NCBI RefSeq assembly: GCF_002197755.1
Contig: NZ_NHOT01000002.1
Location: 248,001-312,000, forward strand
DNA: 64,000 nt
Reading direction: 5' to 3'
DNA from: Pedobacter sp. AJM
Lineage (GTDB): Bacteria > Bacteroidota > Bacteroidia > Sphingobacteriales > Sphingobacteriaceae
In this document: one piece after another, positions 48,220-57,392 of the stretch
How positions within the stretch are numbered: the stretch's first letter is position 1
How the letters are laid out: every line of letters starts with the position of its first letter
Made by a program: the position numbers and the translations under genes
Notes under the pieces: model-generated
Databases searched by the model: none
Told to the model about the DNA's origin: nothing
Seen by the model: the letters and a program-made list of their open reading frames with translations, nothing else

Positions 48220-49311
48220 ATGAAGAAGAACATTTTAGTAATACCTGGAGACGGTATCGGACCTGAAGTAACCACATGGGGAAAAGCAGCATTAGAGAAA
48301 ATTGCAGAAATTTTCGGACATGAGTTTGTTTTTGATGAAGCTTTAATGGGACATGCAGCAATTGAAGTTACAGGCGAGCCACTGCCTGACGAAACTTTAG
48401 ATAAAGCAAGAAAAAGTGATGCCATCCTCTTTGGTGCCATTGGTCACGCCAAATACGATAACGACCCAAGCTTAAAAGTAAGACCTGAACAGGGCCTGCT
48501 AAAAATCCGCAAAGAACTGGGTCTTTTTGCCAATCTCCGTCCGATATTACTATTTGATGAACTTCTGGAAGCCTCAAGCATTAAACCGGAAATTTTAAGG
48601 GGAACCGATATTTTGTTCTTCCGCGAATTGACAGGAGATGTTTATTTCGGAGAAAAAACCCGTTCAGAAGATAGGAACACGGCTTCCGATTTAATGATCT
48701 ATCACCGTTACGAAGTGGAGCGTATTGCACATAAAGCCTATCAGGCGGCGCAGCAACGCAATAAGAGATTATGTTCGGTAGATAAAGCAAACGTTTTAGA
48801 GAGTTCACGCCTATGGCGCGAAACCATTCAGGAGATTGCAAAACAATACCCAGATGTAGAAACGGAGCACATGTTTATTGATAATGCGGCCATGCAATTA
48901 ATCAAAAATCCAAAGAAATTTGATGTGGTTTTAACTGCAAATTTATTTGGCGATATCTTAACTGATGAAGCTTCTCAAATTGCGGGATCAATGGGCATGT
49001 TAGCCTCCGCATCTGTTGGAGAAAGCACCGGTTTCTTCGAGCCTATTCATGGCTCTGCACACGATATTACAGGTAAAGATTTAGCAAATCCATTGGCCTC
49101 TATCCTATCAGCAGCATTAATGCTTGAAATTGGCTTCGGGCTCAAAGAAGAAGCTAAATTATTGGTAGACACGGTTGATGAGGTTTTGAAAGAAGGTTTC
49201 AGAACGCACGACATTGCTGATCAAAGCACTAACCGATTTAAAGTTTTAGGCACTGCCGAAATGGGCAAATTGGTATTAAAATTCTTATCTCAAAAAATTA
49301 CTCACTCTTAA
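48220..49311 (+). CDS. leuB: 3-isopropylmalate dehydrogenase
   Basis: 363 residues. [11 protein letters not shown] at 7-17, [19 protein letters not shown] near 126-145 and [19 protein letters not shown] near 237-255 are the signatures of the NAD-dependent beta-decarboxylating dehydrogenases. It makes the direct precursor of leucine. It ends ten bases before leuA. Confidence 0.96.
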   Translation: MKKNILVIPGDGIGPEVTTWGKAALEKIAEIFGHEFVFDEALMGHAAIEVTGEPLPDETLDKARKSDAILFGAIGHAKYDNDPSLKVRPEQGLLKIRKELGLFANLRPILLFDELLEASSIKPEILRGTDILFFRELTGDVYFGEKTRSEDRNTASDLMIYHRYEVERIAHKAYQAAQQRNKRLCSVDKANVLESSRLWRETIQEIAKQYPDVETEHMFIDNAAMQLIKNPKKFDVVLTANLFGDILTDEASQIAGSMGMLASASVGESTGFFEPIHGSAHDITGKDLANPLASILSAALMLEIGFGLKEEAKLLVDTVDEVLKEGFRTHDIADQSTNRFKVLGTAEMGKLVLKFLSQKITHS

Positions 49312-49321
49312 ATTTAAGATT

Positions 49322-50482
49322 ATGATTCACGACCCAAACAAAGTTTATATATTCGACACAACCTTACGTGATGGTGAGCAGGTTCCGGGCTGCCAGTTAG
49401 ATACAAACCAGAAGGTAGAAATCGCAAAATCTCTTGAACGACTAGGCGTTGATGTTATTGAAGCTGGTTTTCCCGTATCCAGTCCGGGAGACTTTAACAG
49501 CGTAATCGAATTATCAAAAGCTGTAACCAACCCTATTATTTGTGCGTTAACACGTGCCAATAAAAATGATATTGATGTAGCAGCTGATGCTTTACGTTAT
49601 GCAAAAAGACCACGGATTCATACCGGGATTGGTTCTTCTGATTTCCATATCAAACATAAATTTAACAGTACCCGCGAAGAAATTTTAGAACGTGCTGTAG
49701 AAGCGGTAAAATATTCGAAAAAATTTGTAGAGGATGTAGAGTTCTACGCAGAAGATGCCGGCCGTGCAGATATTGAATTTTTAGCTAAAATGGTTGAAGC
49801 GGTAATTGCAGCTGGTGCTACTGTAGTCAATATTCCGGATACAAATGGTTATTGCCTTCCAGACCAATACGGTTCTAAAATTCTTTATCTAAAAGAAAAC
49901 GTAAAAAATATTGACAACGCAATTATTTCAGTTCACTGCCACAATGATTTAGGCCTGGCTACGGCAAATTCAATTTCAGGCTTACAGCATGGTGCCCGGC
50001 AGGTAGAATGTACCATTAACGGTATCGGTGAACGTGCAGGAAATACGTCGATGGAAGAAGTAGTGATGATTTTAAAAACCCATAAAATTTTGGGATTAAA
50101 CACCCAGATTGATGCTACCCGCTTTTACGAAATGAGCCACATGATCAGAAACCAAATGAATATGCCTGTTCAACCAAATAAAGCGATTGTTGGTGGAAAT
50201 GCGTTCTCGCACAGTTCCGGCATTCACCAGGATGGTTTCTTGAAAAACCGTGAAAACTACGAAATTATTAAACCTGAAGATGTAGGTTTCCCGGATGCAA
50301 CAATTGTATTGACAGCGAGGAGCGGTCGACATGCATTGAAACACCATCTGGATCGCTTAGGCCATAGATTGGAAAAAGACAATCTGGATATGGTTTATAA
50401 ACAGTTTTTGGTTTTAGCAGATGGCAAACAAGGCATTAATGATCATGATTTAAACCAGCTGGTTGCCCTGCATTTAGCATAG
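49322..50482 (+). CDS. leuA: 2-isopropylmalate synthase, short form
   Basis: 386 residues. The catalytic TIM barrel is complete: [16 protein letters not shown] at 11-26, [15 protein letters not shown] near 202-216 and the [15 protein letters not shown] stretch. The linker with [13 protein letters not shown] is present, and the protein ends about 50 residues later. The C-terminal LeuA dimer domain that binds leucine in typical enzymes of about 500 residues is missing, so classical feedback inhibition may be absent. A homocitrate-synthase-like role is possible, but adjacent leuB, leuC and leuD argue for LeuA. Confidence 0.92.
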   Translation: MIHDPNKVYIFDTTLRDGEQVPGCQLDTNQKVEIAKSLERLGVDVIEAGFPVSSPGDFNSVIELSKAVTNPIICALTRANKNDIDVAADALRYAKRPRIHTGIGSSDFHIKHKFNSTREEILERAVEAVKYSKKFVEDVEFYAEDAGRADIEFLAKMVEAVIAAGATVVNIPDTNGYCLPDQYGSKILYLKENVKNIDNAIISVHCHNDLGLATANSISGLQHGARQVECTINGIGERAGNTSMEEVVMILKTHKILGLNTQIDATRFYEMSHMIRNQMNMPVQPNKAIVGGNAFSHSSGIHQDGFLKNRENYEIIKPEDVGFPDATIVLTARSGRHALKHHLDRLGHRLEKDNLDMVYKQFLVLADGKQGINDHDLNQLVALHLA

Positions 50483-50592
50483 AACTTGAAAGGTTAAAGA
50501 CTAAACTAAAAGTGAGCCGCGAATGGCGTGAAAAGTTAAGGGTTTTGCATTAAACAGTTAGCATTTTCAATTTAATGCACTGACTTAAGCTT

Positions 50593-50756
50593 CCTAAACC
50601 TGATAGCAGTGGAAATACTTTTTAATTGCAGCAACCTTAAATATCATGTGATGCTGAGGCACGAAGCATCTGGAACCGATGAAAATGGATCTTCATTCTT
50701 CTGCAGGACAGGAGTTTTAAAAAGATTGGAACGAATAGCAGGACTGCAATAACCAA
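50593..50756 (+). repeat. dispersed CTAAACCTGATAGCAG element, between leuA and ilvA
   Basis: It begins CCTAAACCTGATAGCAGTGG and ends near ACGAATAGCAGGACTGCAAT. The same two ends occur in reverse orientation at 58111-58196. An inner ATGCTGAGGCACGAAGCAT palindrome lies at 50650-50668. The gap 50483-50826 holds nothing else recognisable and shows no trace of a lost LeuA C-terminus. Confidence 0.5.
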
Positions 50757-50826
50757 AAAGTACAGTAACCTGCTTTACAAAAATAGAAGAGAATAATGGT
50801 CTTATACTGAGTTCTCTTTACCTGAT

Positions 50827-52086
50827 ATGACAACAATGAACACAACAATACTGAATACATTGGATTTTAATGCTGCATCGCAACAACTTAAAGGCGTGGT
50901 AAAACGTACGCCTTTAGAATTTAACGCCGGTCTTTCTGCTCGTTATAATGCAAATATTTATTTAAAAAGGGAAGATTTGCAGATTGTTCGTTCCTATAAA
51001 CTGCGTGGTGCATACAACAAAATCAGTTCATTGCCGCAAGAGGCCTTAATAAATGGCGTGGTTTGTGCAAGTGCCGGAAATCATGCCCAGGGTGTAGCTT
51101 ATTCATGCAAGAAGCTAGGGATTAAGGGTGTGATATTTATGCCTGAGATTACGCCAAAGCAAAAGATTAAACAGGTTAATATGTTTGGGGGCGATAATAT
51201 TGAAATCATTTTAGTTGGCGATACCTTCGATGATTGTTTAAAGGAAGCCCTGATTTATGCTGAAGAAAAAGCCTCAACCTTTATCCCTCCCTTTGATGAC
51301 GATAAAGTAATTGAAGGCCAGGCTACCGTTGCGATGGAAATTTATGAAGATCTGCCAGAGTTAGATGCCATAATCGTTCCGGTTGGTGGTGGTGGTTTAG
51401 CTTCAGGCGTGATTGCCTACCTGCAAACCGTAAAGCCTGCTGTAAAAATTTTCGGTGTAGAACCAATGGGCGCACCATCATTAAGCGAAGCATTAAAAAA
51501 TGGCGGACCAATAACTGTTGAAAATATAGAGCGTTTTGTAGACGGTGCAGCGGTAAAAAGAATGGGATGGATCACCTATCAGTATTGTAAAGAATTGCTA
51601 AGTTCTACTTATTTAATCCCTGAAGGACAAATTTGCACCACCATTTTAAAGCTTTATAATGAAGATGCGATTGTTGTAGAACCTGCCGGTGCTTTATCTG
51701 TTGCTGCATTAGAACAGGTAAAAGATCAGATTGCAGGCAAAAACGTGGTATGTGTGATTAGTGGTGGCAATAACGACATTGAGCGCATGCAGGAAATTAA
51801 AGAGAAATCTTTACTTTTTGAAGGCCTGAAACATTATTTCATTGTTCGTTTCCCACAGCGACCAGGTGCCCTAAAATTATTTGTGAATGAAGTTTTAGGT
51901 CCGCAGGATGACATTACCCGCTTTGAGTTTATCAAAAAAACCAATAAAGAAAATGGGCCAGCCTTAGTTGGAATTGAACTTTCAAATAAAAACGATTATG
52001 CCAGTTTATTGCAGCGCATGAAAGATTTTAAATTCGAGATTATTGAGTTGAACCAGGATCAGACTTTATTTGAGTATTTAGTTTAA
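50827..52086 (+). CDS. ilvA: threonine ammonia-lyase (biosynthetic, single regulatory domain)
   Basis: 419 residues. The PLP lysine is in VRSYKLRGAYNKIS near 55-68, and the phosphate loop VPVGGGGLASGV is near 185-196. One ACT-like regulatory domain (about 335-419) ends the protein, as in Bacillus IlvA; E. coli IlvA has two. It makes 2-ketobutyrate for isoleucine. It is separated from leuA by a 344-base gap but has the same orientation, and may have its own promoter. Confidence 0.95.
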   Translation: MTTMNTTILNTLDFNAASQQLKGVVKRTPLEFNAGLSARYNANIYLKREDLQIVRSYKLRGAYNKISSLPQEALINGVVCASAGNHAQGVAYSCKKLGIKGVIFMPEITPKQKIKQVNMFGGDNIEIILVGDTFDDCLKEALIYAEEKASTFIPPFDDDKVIEGQATVAMEIYEDLPELDAIIVPVGGGGLASGVIAYLQTVKPAVKIFGVEPMGAPSLSEALKNGGPITVENIERFVDGAAVKRMGWITYQYCKELLSSTYLIPEGQICTTILKLYNEDAIVVEPAGALSVAALEQVKDQIAGKNVVCVISGGNNDIERMQEIKEKSLLFEGLKHYFIVRFPQRPGALKLFVNEVLGPQDDITRFEFIKKTNKENGPALVGIELSNKNDYASLLQRMKDFKFEIIELNQDQTLFEYLV

Positions 52087-52174
52087 AGGAGTTAACCGAA
52101 AAGGATGCCAATCTATTCGCAGGGAAAACAATAGATCTTAACTTACATTTCTTACATGGTAAATAAAACGCATC

Positions 52175-52522
52175 ATGAATTTTAAAGATTTACCCAACAA
52201 AACATTAATAGAAGATAACGATATCGATTGGGACGATTTAGGTGCTGGTGTAAAGCGTAAAGTAATGCCATTTGATGAGCACCTGATGTTGGTAAAGGTC
52301 AGCTTTCAGAAAGGTGCAATTGGTACCATTCACAACCATCCGCATTTGCAATTGAGTTATGTAGCCAAAGGAAGCTTTGAAGTGACCATGGGCGATGATA
52401 AAAAGATTCTTAACGAAGGGGATATCTTTTTTGCGCCAACACGCGTGTACCATGGTGTAGTTTGTTTAGAAGCAGGATTGTTAATTGATATTTTCAATCC
52501 TCACCGGGAAGATTTTTTATAA
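52175..52522 (+). CDS. cupin domain-containing protein
   Basis: 115 residues forming one cupin barrel. Metal ligands are in IHNHPHLQLSYVAKGSFEV near 50-68 and the second motif FAPTRVYHGV near 88-97. Small cupins range from isomerases to binding proteins; no specific activity can be read. It follows ilvA by 88 bases on the same strand. Confidence 0.85.
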   Translation: MNFKDLPNKTLIEDNDIDWDDLGAGVKRKVMPFDEHLMLVKVSFQKGAIGTIHNHPHLQLSYVAKGSFEVTMGDDKKILNEGDIFFAPTRVYHGVVCLEAGLLIDIFNPHREDFL

Positions 52523-52530
52523 TAAATTTA

Positions 52531-52582
52531 ACCACCTCAGCAACCCAAAACTACTCAAACGTTATCAGGTGTCTGAGGTGGT
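52531..52582. repeat. ACCACCT hairpin element between cupin and DUF4230 genes
   Basis: ACCACCTCAG (52531-52540) pairs with CTGAGGTGGT (52573-52582). It resembles the element at 18081-18131, including the AATAAATTT left flank. Between convergent genes it could serve both as a terminator. Confidence 0.6.
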
Positions 52583-52592
52583 ATATGTATTG

Positions 52593-53153
52593 CTACTCAA
52601 AAGTCAAACGTACATTTTTATAGCCCAGGCCTTCAATTATAGGTTTCAGTACACTTGCTGCATTAGTTTTGGTCTGTGCTAAAATATCTGATTTTTTCAC
52701 TTCAGAGGTTATCTTTTGTTCAGCGGCCTTATAAGCTTCATCTACCAGCTTAGCCTCCCTGAAATAAGCCATTTTAGTATCGTAAACCCTGGAGTTTTTG
52801 TGGTCAATTTTTACATAGCAAATCTCTGGCTGTGGTAAATTTACTACAGCAGAATCAGCATTGACCTGGATATGGTCTCTTGTAACTTTTGTGAGATCAA
52901 TACAACCTACAGCTTCTGCTTTTACAATGAGTAAAACGCTGGCCTCCGGTAAAAAATCTGTTTTATTTTTGTGTTCCAGTACATCACTAATCTGATAGCG
53001 AACCAGCTCCAATTTGCCTATAGCCTCTATTTTCTCTACCAGAAGTTGATGTTTACTTTCAACAGATGTACTGATGCTGAACTTTTTGGAGATAAAAAAA
53101 TAGCCGGCTATCAGTAAAATTAACCACGGTAAAACCCTAAAAAATATTTTCAT
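52593..53153 (-). CDS. DUF4230 domain-containing membrane-anchored protein
   Basis: 186 residues. One N-terminal membrane helix (about 5-23) anchors a periplasmic or external DUF4230 domain: KLELVRYQISDVLEHKN near 47-63, LLIVKAEAVGCIDLTKV near 77-93, and a long helix with VDEAYKAAEQKI. The function of the family is unknown. It is monocistronic, divergent from the small lipoprotein gene. Confidence 0.85.
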   Translation of the reverse strand: MKIFFRVLPWLILLIAGYFFISKKFSISTSVESKHQLLVEKIEAIGKLELVRYQISDVLEHKNKTDFLPEASVLLIVKAEAVGCIDLTKVTRDHIQVNADSAVVNLPQPEICYVKIDHKNSRVYDTKMAYFREAKLVDEAYKAAEQKITSEVKKSDILAQTKTNAASVLKPIIEGLGYKNVRLTFE

Positions 53154-53288
53154 GATGCAGGAATTAATCTAAATTTCTTTGTTGTGTGATACCGGTTAAA
53201 CAATTATTAATCCACATTGTGTGATTCAGCATTTTTGGCAGTTGTTTTGTAATATGAAGTTAAACACACACAAATAAACAAAATCAAC

Positions 53289-53726
53289 ATGAAAAAACTT
53301 ACTATCCTCATGCTTTGCATCGCCACACTAGGTTTGGCATCTTGCAAGAAAGATACACTCGTTCAGAACCCAACTAATAAAACTATTATAGTGGATGTTC
53401 TTCCGAGCGATTGGCAATTATCAGCTGACAGAAATACTTATACCGTTCAGCTTGATAAAATAACAAACTTAAAAGAAATAGATGACTTTCATATTGATAA
53501 CGAAGGAACTATTGTTGCAATATCTTATCCTAATTCAAGCGGGAATTTCACGAATTATTCGGCTTTACCGTTCGTATATAATTTACAATCTTATAGCTAT
53601 ACAGTTTATTCAGGAGGAATACTTATAGAAGTACAAAATTCAGATACTCAAACTGTTGATCCGATAAGACCTAGCACCAAAGTAAGAATTAAAATTACTT
53701 TAGTCGCAGCAGAAAATGTAACTTAA
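53289..53726 (+). CDS. small putative lipoprotein
   Basis: 145 residues. The signal peptide MKKLTILMLCIATLGLASC ends in a lipobox (LASC). The remaining part is beta-rich with a repeated Val/Ile/Thr pattern. No family was recognised. A strong terminator follows inside the convergent gene's 3' end. Confidence 0.7.
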   Translation: MKKLTILMLCIATLGLASCKKDTLVQNPTNKTIIVDVLPSDWQLSADRNTYTVQLDKITNLKEIDDFHIDNEGTIVAISYPNSSGNFTNYSALPFVYNLQSYSYTVYSGGILIEVQNSDTQTVDPIRPSTKVRIKITLVAAENVT

Positions 53727-53733
53727 TATTTTC

Positions 53734-54726
53734 TTAAAACTCCAAAAAACGACTAATGTTCAACTGAACGTAGTCGTTTTTTTTATGTTCACCCCTATTC
53801 AGCTGTAAAGCACGAATGGTTACACCGTTGCGTTCCAATAGCAGTTCATCATAAAAACCTTTGTAATAAACGTCTTTCACTTCAAAACGCCTGCTACTCC
53901 AATTGTTAGAGATTTCTGCCCATTCCGGATAAAAAACCACATGAGCTGAAAATGTTTTTAGTCCGATTTTTTCAGCGTCACCACGGGATAGCACCACAGC
54001 ATTGCCCAAAATCTGGGCCGTATAAATGTGTTTAGGTTTTTGATAAATTTCTGATGGCTTACCGGTTTGCAAAAGTTCTCCCTCACGAACAATCAATAGT
54101 TGATCGGCGAGAAATAAACCATCAGCCGGATCATGAGAAACCAGGATTACAGTAACACCGGTTTCGGCGGCAACACGTTTGATATCCGCCCTTAACTGGT
54201 TTTTCAATAAGGCATCCACCTGACTAAAAGGTTCATCTAACAACAATACCTTTGTATCAGAAACCATGGCTTTAGCAATCGCCACACGTTGTTGCTCACC
54301 ACCACTTAGTTCAATAATCTTCTTGTTTTTTAAGGGAAGAATCCGAAGGTGTTCCATTATGGCCAAAGTTTTTTCAGCCTTGGTTTTAAGATCAGTATTG
54401 GATAATTGTGAGGCAATATTATCATAAACCTTTGCATAGATATTCAGTGAAAAATCCTGCGTTACCATTTTCATCTGTTTATGCCCAGGGATTAGTTGTT
54501 CATCTGGTCCTTTAATACGTTCGTTTTCAAAAAAGATTTCGCCTGAATCTGTTTTTAATAGACCATAAATGGATTTTAACAAGGTTGATTTACCGCTTCC
54601 GCTTTCGCCAATAATGGCTACCACATCCCCCTTATTAATATCAAAACTAATGTTTTTAATTCCACCAGCCTGATCAGCCTGGTATTGTTTGGTTAAATTT
54701 CTTACGCTGATAATGGTATCGCTCAC
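53734..54726 (-). CDS. ABC transporter ATP-binding protein, orphan
   Basis: 330 residues. The ATPase domain (1-235) has Walker A GESGSGKST near 39-47, signature LSGGEQQRV near 141 and Walker B VLLLDEPFSQVDAL near 161-174. The C-terminal 90 residues resemble the TOBE-like extension of PotA/FbpC-type importers for iron, polyamines or similar solutes. No permease or binding protein is adjacent, so the partner is elsewhere or lost. The last bases of the coding sequence also encode the terminator of the convergent gene. Confidence 0.82.
   Translation of the reverse strand: MSDTIISVRNLTKQYQADQAGGIKNISFDINKGDVVAIIGESGSGKSTLLKSIYGLLKTDSGEIFFENERIKGPDEQLIPGHKQMKMVTQDFSLNIYAKVYDNIASQLSNTDLKTKAEKTLAIMEHLRILPLKNKKIIELSGGEQQRVAIAKAMVSDTKVLLLDEPFSQVDALLKNQLRADIKRVAAETGVTVILVSHDPADGLFLADQLLIVREGELLQTGKPSEIYQKPKHIYTAQILGNAVVLSRGDAEKIGLKTFSAHVVFYPEWAEISNNWSSRRFEVKDVYYKGFYDELLLERNGVTIRALQLNRGEHKKNDYVQLNISRFLEF
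53744..53784 (+). terminator. terminator of the lipoprotein gene, within the ABC gene end
   Basis: AAAAAACGACTA (53744-53755) and TAGTCGTTTTTT (53771-53782) form a 12-bp stem; an inner GTTC/GAAC stem extends it. T-tract to 53784. Its DNA is shared with the last codons of the minus-strand ATPase. Confidence 0.85.
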
Positions 54727-54830
54727 AGAGGTAAAGATAAAGCTTAAAGCAGAAAGACTAAAGTTTAAAGCAAAAGAATATTACACAATTAAATAAACTA
54801 AGAGACTAAAGCTCATAGCTTAAAAATATC

Positions 54831-54905
54831 ACACGTGTATTCTTATTAAAATTTGCACGTGTAAACACATCCATGTATCTTTACATCAATACATCTTGAC
54901 GTCAA
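54831..54905 (+). promoter_or_regulatory. promoter and operator-like sites of the DUF6364/PIN locus
   Basis: Promoter: TTG (54853-54855), 20 bases, TATCTTTA (54876-54883). Two related sites, ACACGTGT (54831-54838, a perfect palindrome) and GCACGTGT (54855-54862), lie 24 bases apart and flank or overlap the TTG. A second palindrome, TTGACGTCAA (54896-54905), lies between the start point and the antitoxin gene. Such sites fit autorepression by a toxin-antitoxin complex. Confidence 0.55.
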
Positions 54906-54918
54906 TAATAAGAAGATT

Positions 54919-55200
54919 ATGAATACCAAGCTAACCTTAACCATAGATGAGTCTGTTATTAAACGGGCGAAGGCTTATGCACAAGAGCAAGGGAGAAGTT
55001 TATCTGCTGTTGTAGAAAACTACCTTAAAGCTGTAACTACAAGAGAAGAAATTAAGCCTGTTGAAGAAGAACTTTCTCCACTGTTAAAATCATTATTAGC
55101 TAATCGTCCTAAAATTAATTTGCCTGCAGATTATGATTATAAAAAAGAATTAGAGAAAATTAGGGATGAAAAATATAAAAAATACTGGGATAATGAATAA
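54919..55200 (+). CDS. antitoxin, DUF6364 family
   Basis: 93 residues. The N-terminus KLTLTIDESVIKRAKAYAQE with SLSAVVENYLKAVT is ribbon-helix-helix-like and should bind DNA as a dimer. The charged C-terminal half (KELEKIRDEKYKKYWDNE) is the expected toxin-binding tail. It overlaps the PIN toxin gene by eight bases. Confidence 0.85.
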   Translation: MNTKLTLTIDESVIKRAKAYAQEQGRSLSAVVENYLKAVTTREEIKPVEEELSPLLKSLLANRPKINLPADYDYKKELEKIRDEKYKKYWDNE

Positions 55201-55606
55201 CATTGTTATCGATTCTGATATTTTATTAGACTTTCTTCTTCAAAGACAACTATTTTTTGATCACTCTTCAAAGGTTTTAGCACTCTGTGAAAGAGGAAAG
55301 GTTAAAGGATTTATTACAGGTTTAATAATAAGTAATACTTATTATTTGTTAAGGAAACATTTTCAACATAAATTGATTATGAATGACTTTAAACAGTTAT
55401 TAGTTTTCTTAGATGTATTAACGATTGAAAAAAATACTATTTTAAAAGCTATTGATTCTGAATTTTCTGATTTTGAAGATGCCCTTCAAAATTTTTCAGC
55501 CGAAAGTAATGGCATCATTAATGCCATCATCACTCGTAATATTAATGATTATAAGAAAAGTAAGCTTAGCGTACTTACACCAACTATGTTTTTAGAAATA
55601 TTATAA
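55193..55606 (+). CDS. PIN domain toxin
   Basis: 137 residues from the ATG at 55193 (MNNIVIDSDILLDFLLQR), preferred over a start 27 bases upstream because it begins directly with the PIN strand and first acidic residues. Further PIN features are a central ISNTYYLLRK helix, SDFEDALQ and the C-terminal ITRNINDYKKS. PIN toxins are Mg2+-dependent ribonucleases, VapC-like. Together with the DUF6364 protein it makes a type II toxin-antitoxin pair. All acidic positions expected appear present. Confidence 0.85.
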   Translation: MNNIVIDSDILLDFLLQRQLFFDHSSKVLALCERGKVKGFITGLIISNTYYLLRKHFQHKLIMNDFKQLLVFLDVLTIEKNTILKAIDSEFSDFEDALQNFSAESNGIINAIITRNINDYKKSKLSVLTPTMFLEIL

Positions 55607-55612
55607 AACAAA

Positions 55613-55644
55613 AAATCCTGCCTCGCCTAACCGAAACAGGATTT
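55613..55644 (+). terminator. terminator after the PIN toxin gene
   Basis: AAATCCTG and CAGGATTT form an 8-bp stem with a 16-base loop just past the stop. A small ACCCTTTTCAGGGT hairpin near 55667 could terminate the convergent barrel gene. Confidence 0.6.
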
Positions 55645-55687
55645 ACTGTGTGTTGTTTTGATCAAATACCCTTTTCAGGGTTTAAAA

Positions 55688-56500
55688 TCAATTTAGTCCA
55701 AAGGTTACGCCGAAGCTCATGTTTTTCAAACCTGCCTGTGCTGTTGTATTAAACATATCGTTGAAATAGTATTTGGTAAATAAACCAAAACCACCATACC
55801 CTAACCTGAATGTACCACCATAACGCACCGACTGGAAGTGGTAATTATCATATTGTTTTTCTTTTCCACGTTCATCGCTAATCTGTTTTATTTTTCCATT
55901 TAAAAGGAAGCTCACTTCGGGGCCTAAAATAAAATAGAACCTTTTGCCTTTGTCGTTTTCTTTGGTGCGCAATTCAAAGTTTAAAGGAATGTGAACATAG
56001 CTACTGGAAAAACGATTTTTGGAGAAAGCGATATTTTCATTTACATAGGCTAATGTAGGTTGATTTTTCTGAATGGTAATGTTATCCCTTAAACGAATTA
56101 ATGTCCAGTCGAAACCGCCCGCTACATAAACCTTAAAGTTCGAATTAAAACGATAACCAAATTGTAAAACATCGAAAGAGAACGTACTGGTTTTACCACC
56201 TTTATAATCTAAAAATTCATTGGTAGGTGATAAATTAAAACTACCATTATCAACTAACCTCGAAAAGCCCAGATCAACTCTGGTAAAAGTAATACCACCA
56301 ACAAAACGACCTTTCTTAACTTTATCTAAAGAATCTGTATTTTTTGTGATCAGGCTTCCCCCCCCAATATTTATCGTATATTTTGCTTTCTTTTTCATCA
56401 CCGTATCTTTCACTACGGTATCTTGTTGTGCAAAAGCACCTGGAGCCATAACACCGGTAAGCCCGCTTACCAAAAGTGTTGTAAAAATGAGATGTTTCAT
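55688..56500 (-). CDS. outer-membrane beta-barrel protein
   Basis: 270 residues with signal peptide (1-24, ending GAFAQ). The mature part alternates polar and hydrophobic residues in strands (FSFDVLQFGYRFN, FYFILGPEVSFLL, LGYGGFGLFTKYYF) and ends in FGVTFGLN, as expected for an eight-stranded-like barrel. The DNA carries a run of seven C (about 56358-56364) within the codons for IGGGS. It lies downstream of the ECF sigma/anti-sigma pair on the same strand and may belong to its regulon. Confidence 0.75.
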   Translation of the reverse strand: MKHLIFTTLLVSGLTGVMAPGAFAQQDTVVKDTVMKKKAKYTINIGGGSLITKNTDSLDKVKKGRFVGGITFTRVDLGFSRLVDNGSFNLSPTNEFLDYKGGKTSTFSFDVLQFGYRFNSNFKVYVAGGFDWTLIRLRDNITIQKNQPTLAYVNENIAFSKNRFSSSYVHIPLNFELRTKENDKGKRFYFILGPEVSFLLNGKIKQISDERGKEKQYDNYHFQSVRYGGTFRLGYGGFGLFTKYYFNDMFNTTAQAGLKNMSFGVTFGLN

Positions 56501-56636
56501 ATGTTGTGTGTTTTTTTAAATGAGAATTATTGAATGAGAGAATTATAAAATGAATGAGTTGTTTTTAATTAAATGATTGATCAGTTGAATGAAAGAATGG
56601 TTGAACCTACCAAGTCTTATCACCCTCTAATTTGGT

Positions 56637-57392
56637 TTATTTCCTGTTTTTCTTACCAATTCTAAAAGGCCCGATGTTTACTGCAGATATGGAAGAATCA
56701 TCATCATCTGTTCTGAACTGGATTAATTTATCTTTCCTTTTATCCATTTTATTTACGATCAGGTTAACTACATCACCCACATTACGGATTCCTCTTTTTT
56801 CAGGTTGATCATTTTCTCCTGCCACCTCATCCGGTAAAATAGTGCTGGTATTTGCAGCCAGAATAACTTCTTCCTGAGGTTTTAATATCGCTTCCTCAAT
56901 TTTAGTTTTAAGATCCTTCTGAGGTGTTTCAGTTTTAGCCATTAAGGTTTCCTGCTTTGGTATTTCAGGCGAAGTAATTGGCTTCTGACTTCCAGCAGGA
57001 GCAGTCTTTTCTTTTTCTGAACTTTTTGCAATCATTTCAACGGGTTTTGAAGCCTCAGGTAAAACCCGTTCTATTTTTTCAGCTGGAGTGATTACAGCCT
57101 TAGCAGTATCTGTAACTGGTAATTTTTCAATTGCTGGTTTAGCTACTTTAGGTGTTATATGATTTGCAAACTGTTTCGGTTTAACATCCTGCTGCTGATA
57201 AACCAAAACACTCACAGTAGCGATTAATAGCACTGCTGCTGCCGATAACCAGTAAATGGGTATAATTCTTTTACTCTTTGGTTCTATTTTACTTTCAATG
57301 CTGCCCCATAAATCTTTAGCGGGTGCGATTTCTGCATCTTCAAAAGCATTTTTAAATAACTGATCAAAATCTTTATCCTGTATAGGTTGCAT
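56637..57392 (-). CDS. probable anti-sigma factor, single-span membrane protein
   Basis: 251 residues from the ATG at 57392. The cytoplasmic start (DKDFDQLFKNAFEDAEIAPA, then W) resembles the N-termini of Bacteroidota anti-sigma factors. One membrane helix (about 45-65) leads to a Pro/Lys/Glu-rich, low-complexity external region and a basic end (KRKDKLIQFRTDD). It overlaps the ECF sigma gene by 20 bases, which supports a regulatory pair. No enzymatic motif was found. Confidence 0.65.
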   Translation of the reverse strand: MQPIQDKDFDQLFKNAFEDAEIAPAKDLWGSIESKIEPKSKRIIPIYWLSAAAVLLIATVSVLVYQQQDVKPKQFANHITPKVAKPAIEKLPVTDTAKAVITPAEKIERVLPEASKPVEMIAKSSEKEKTAPAGSQKPITSPEIPKQETLMAKTETPQKDLKTKIEEAILKPQEEVILAANTSTILPDEVAGENDQPEKRGIRNVGDVVNLIVNKMDKRKDKLIQFRTDDDDSSISAVNIGPFRIGKKNRK

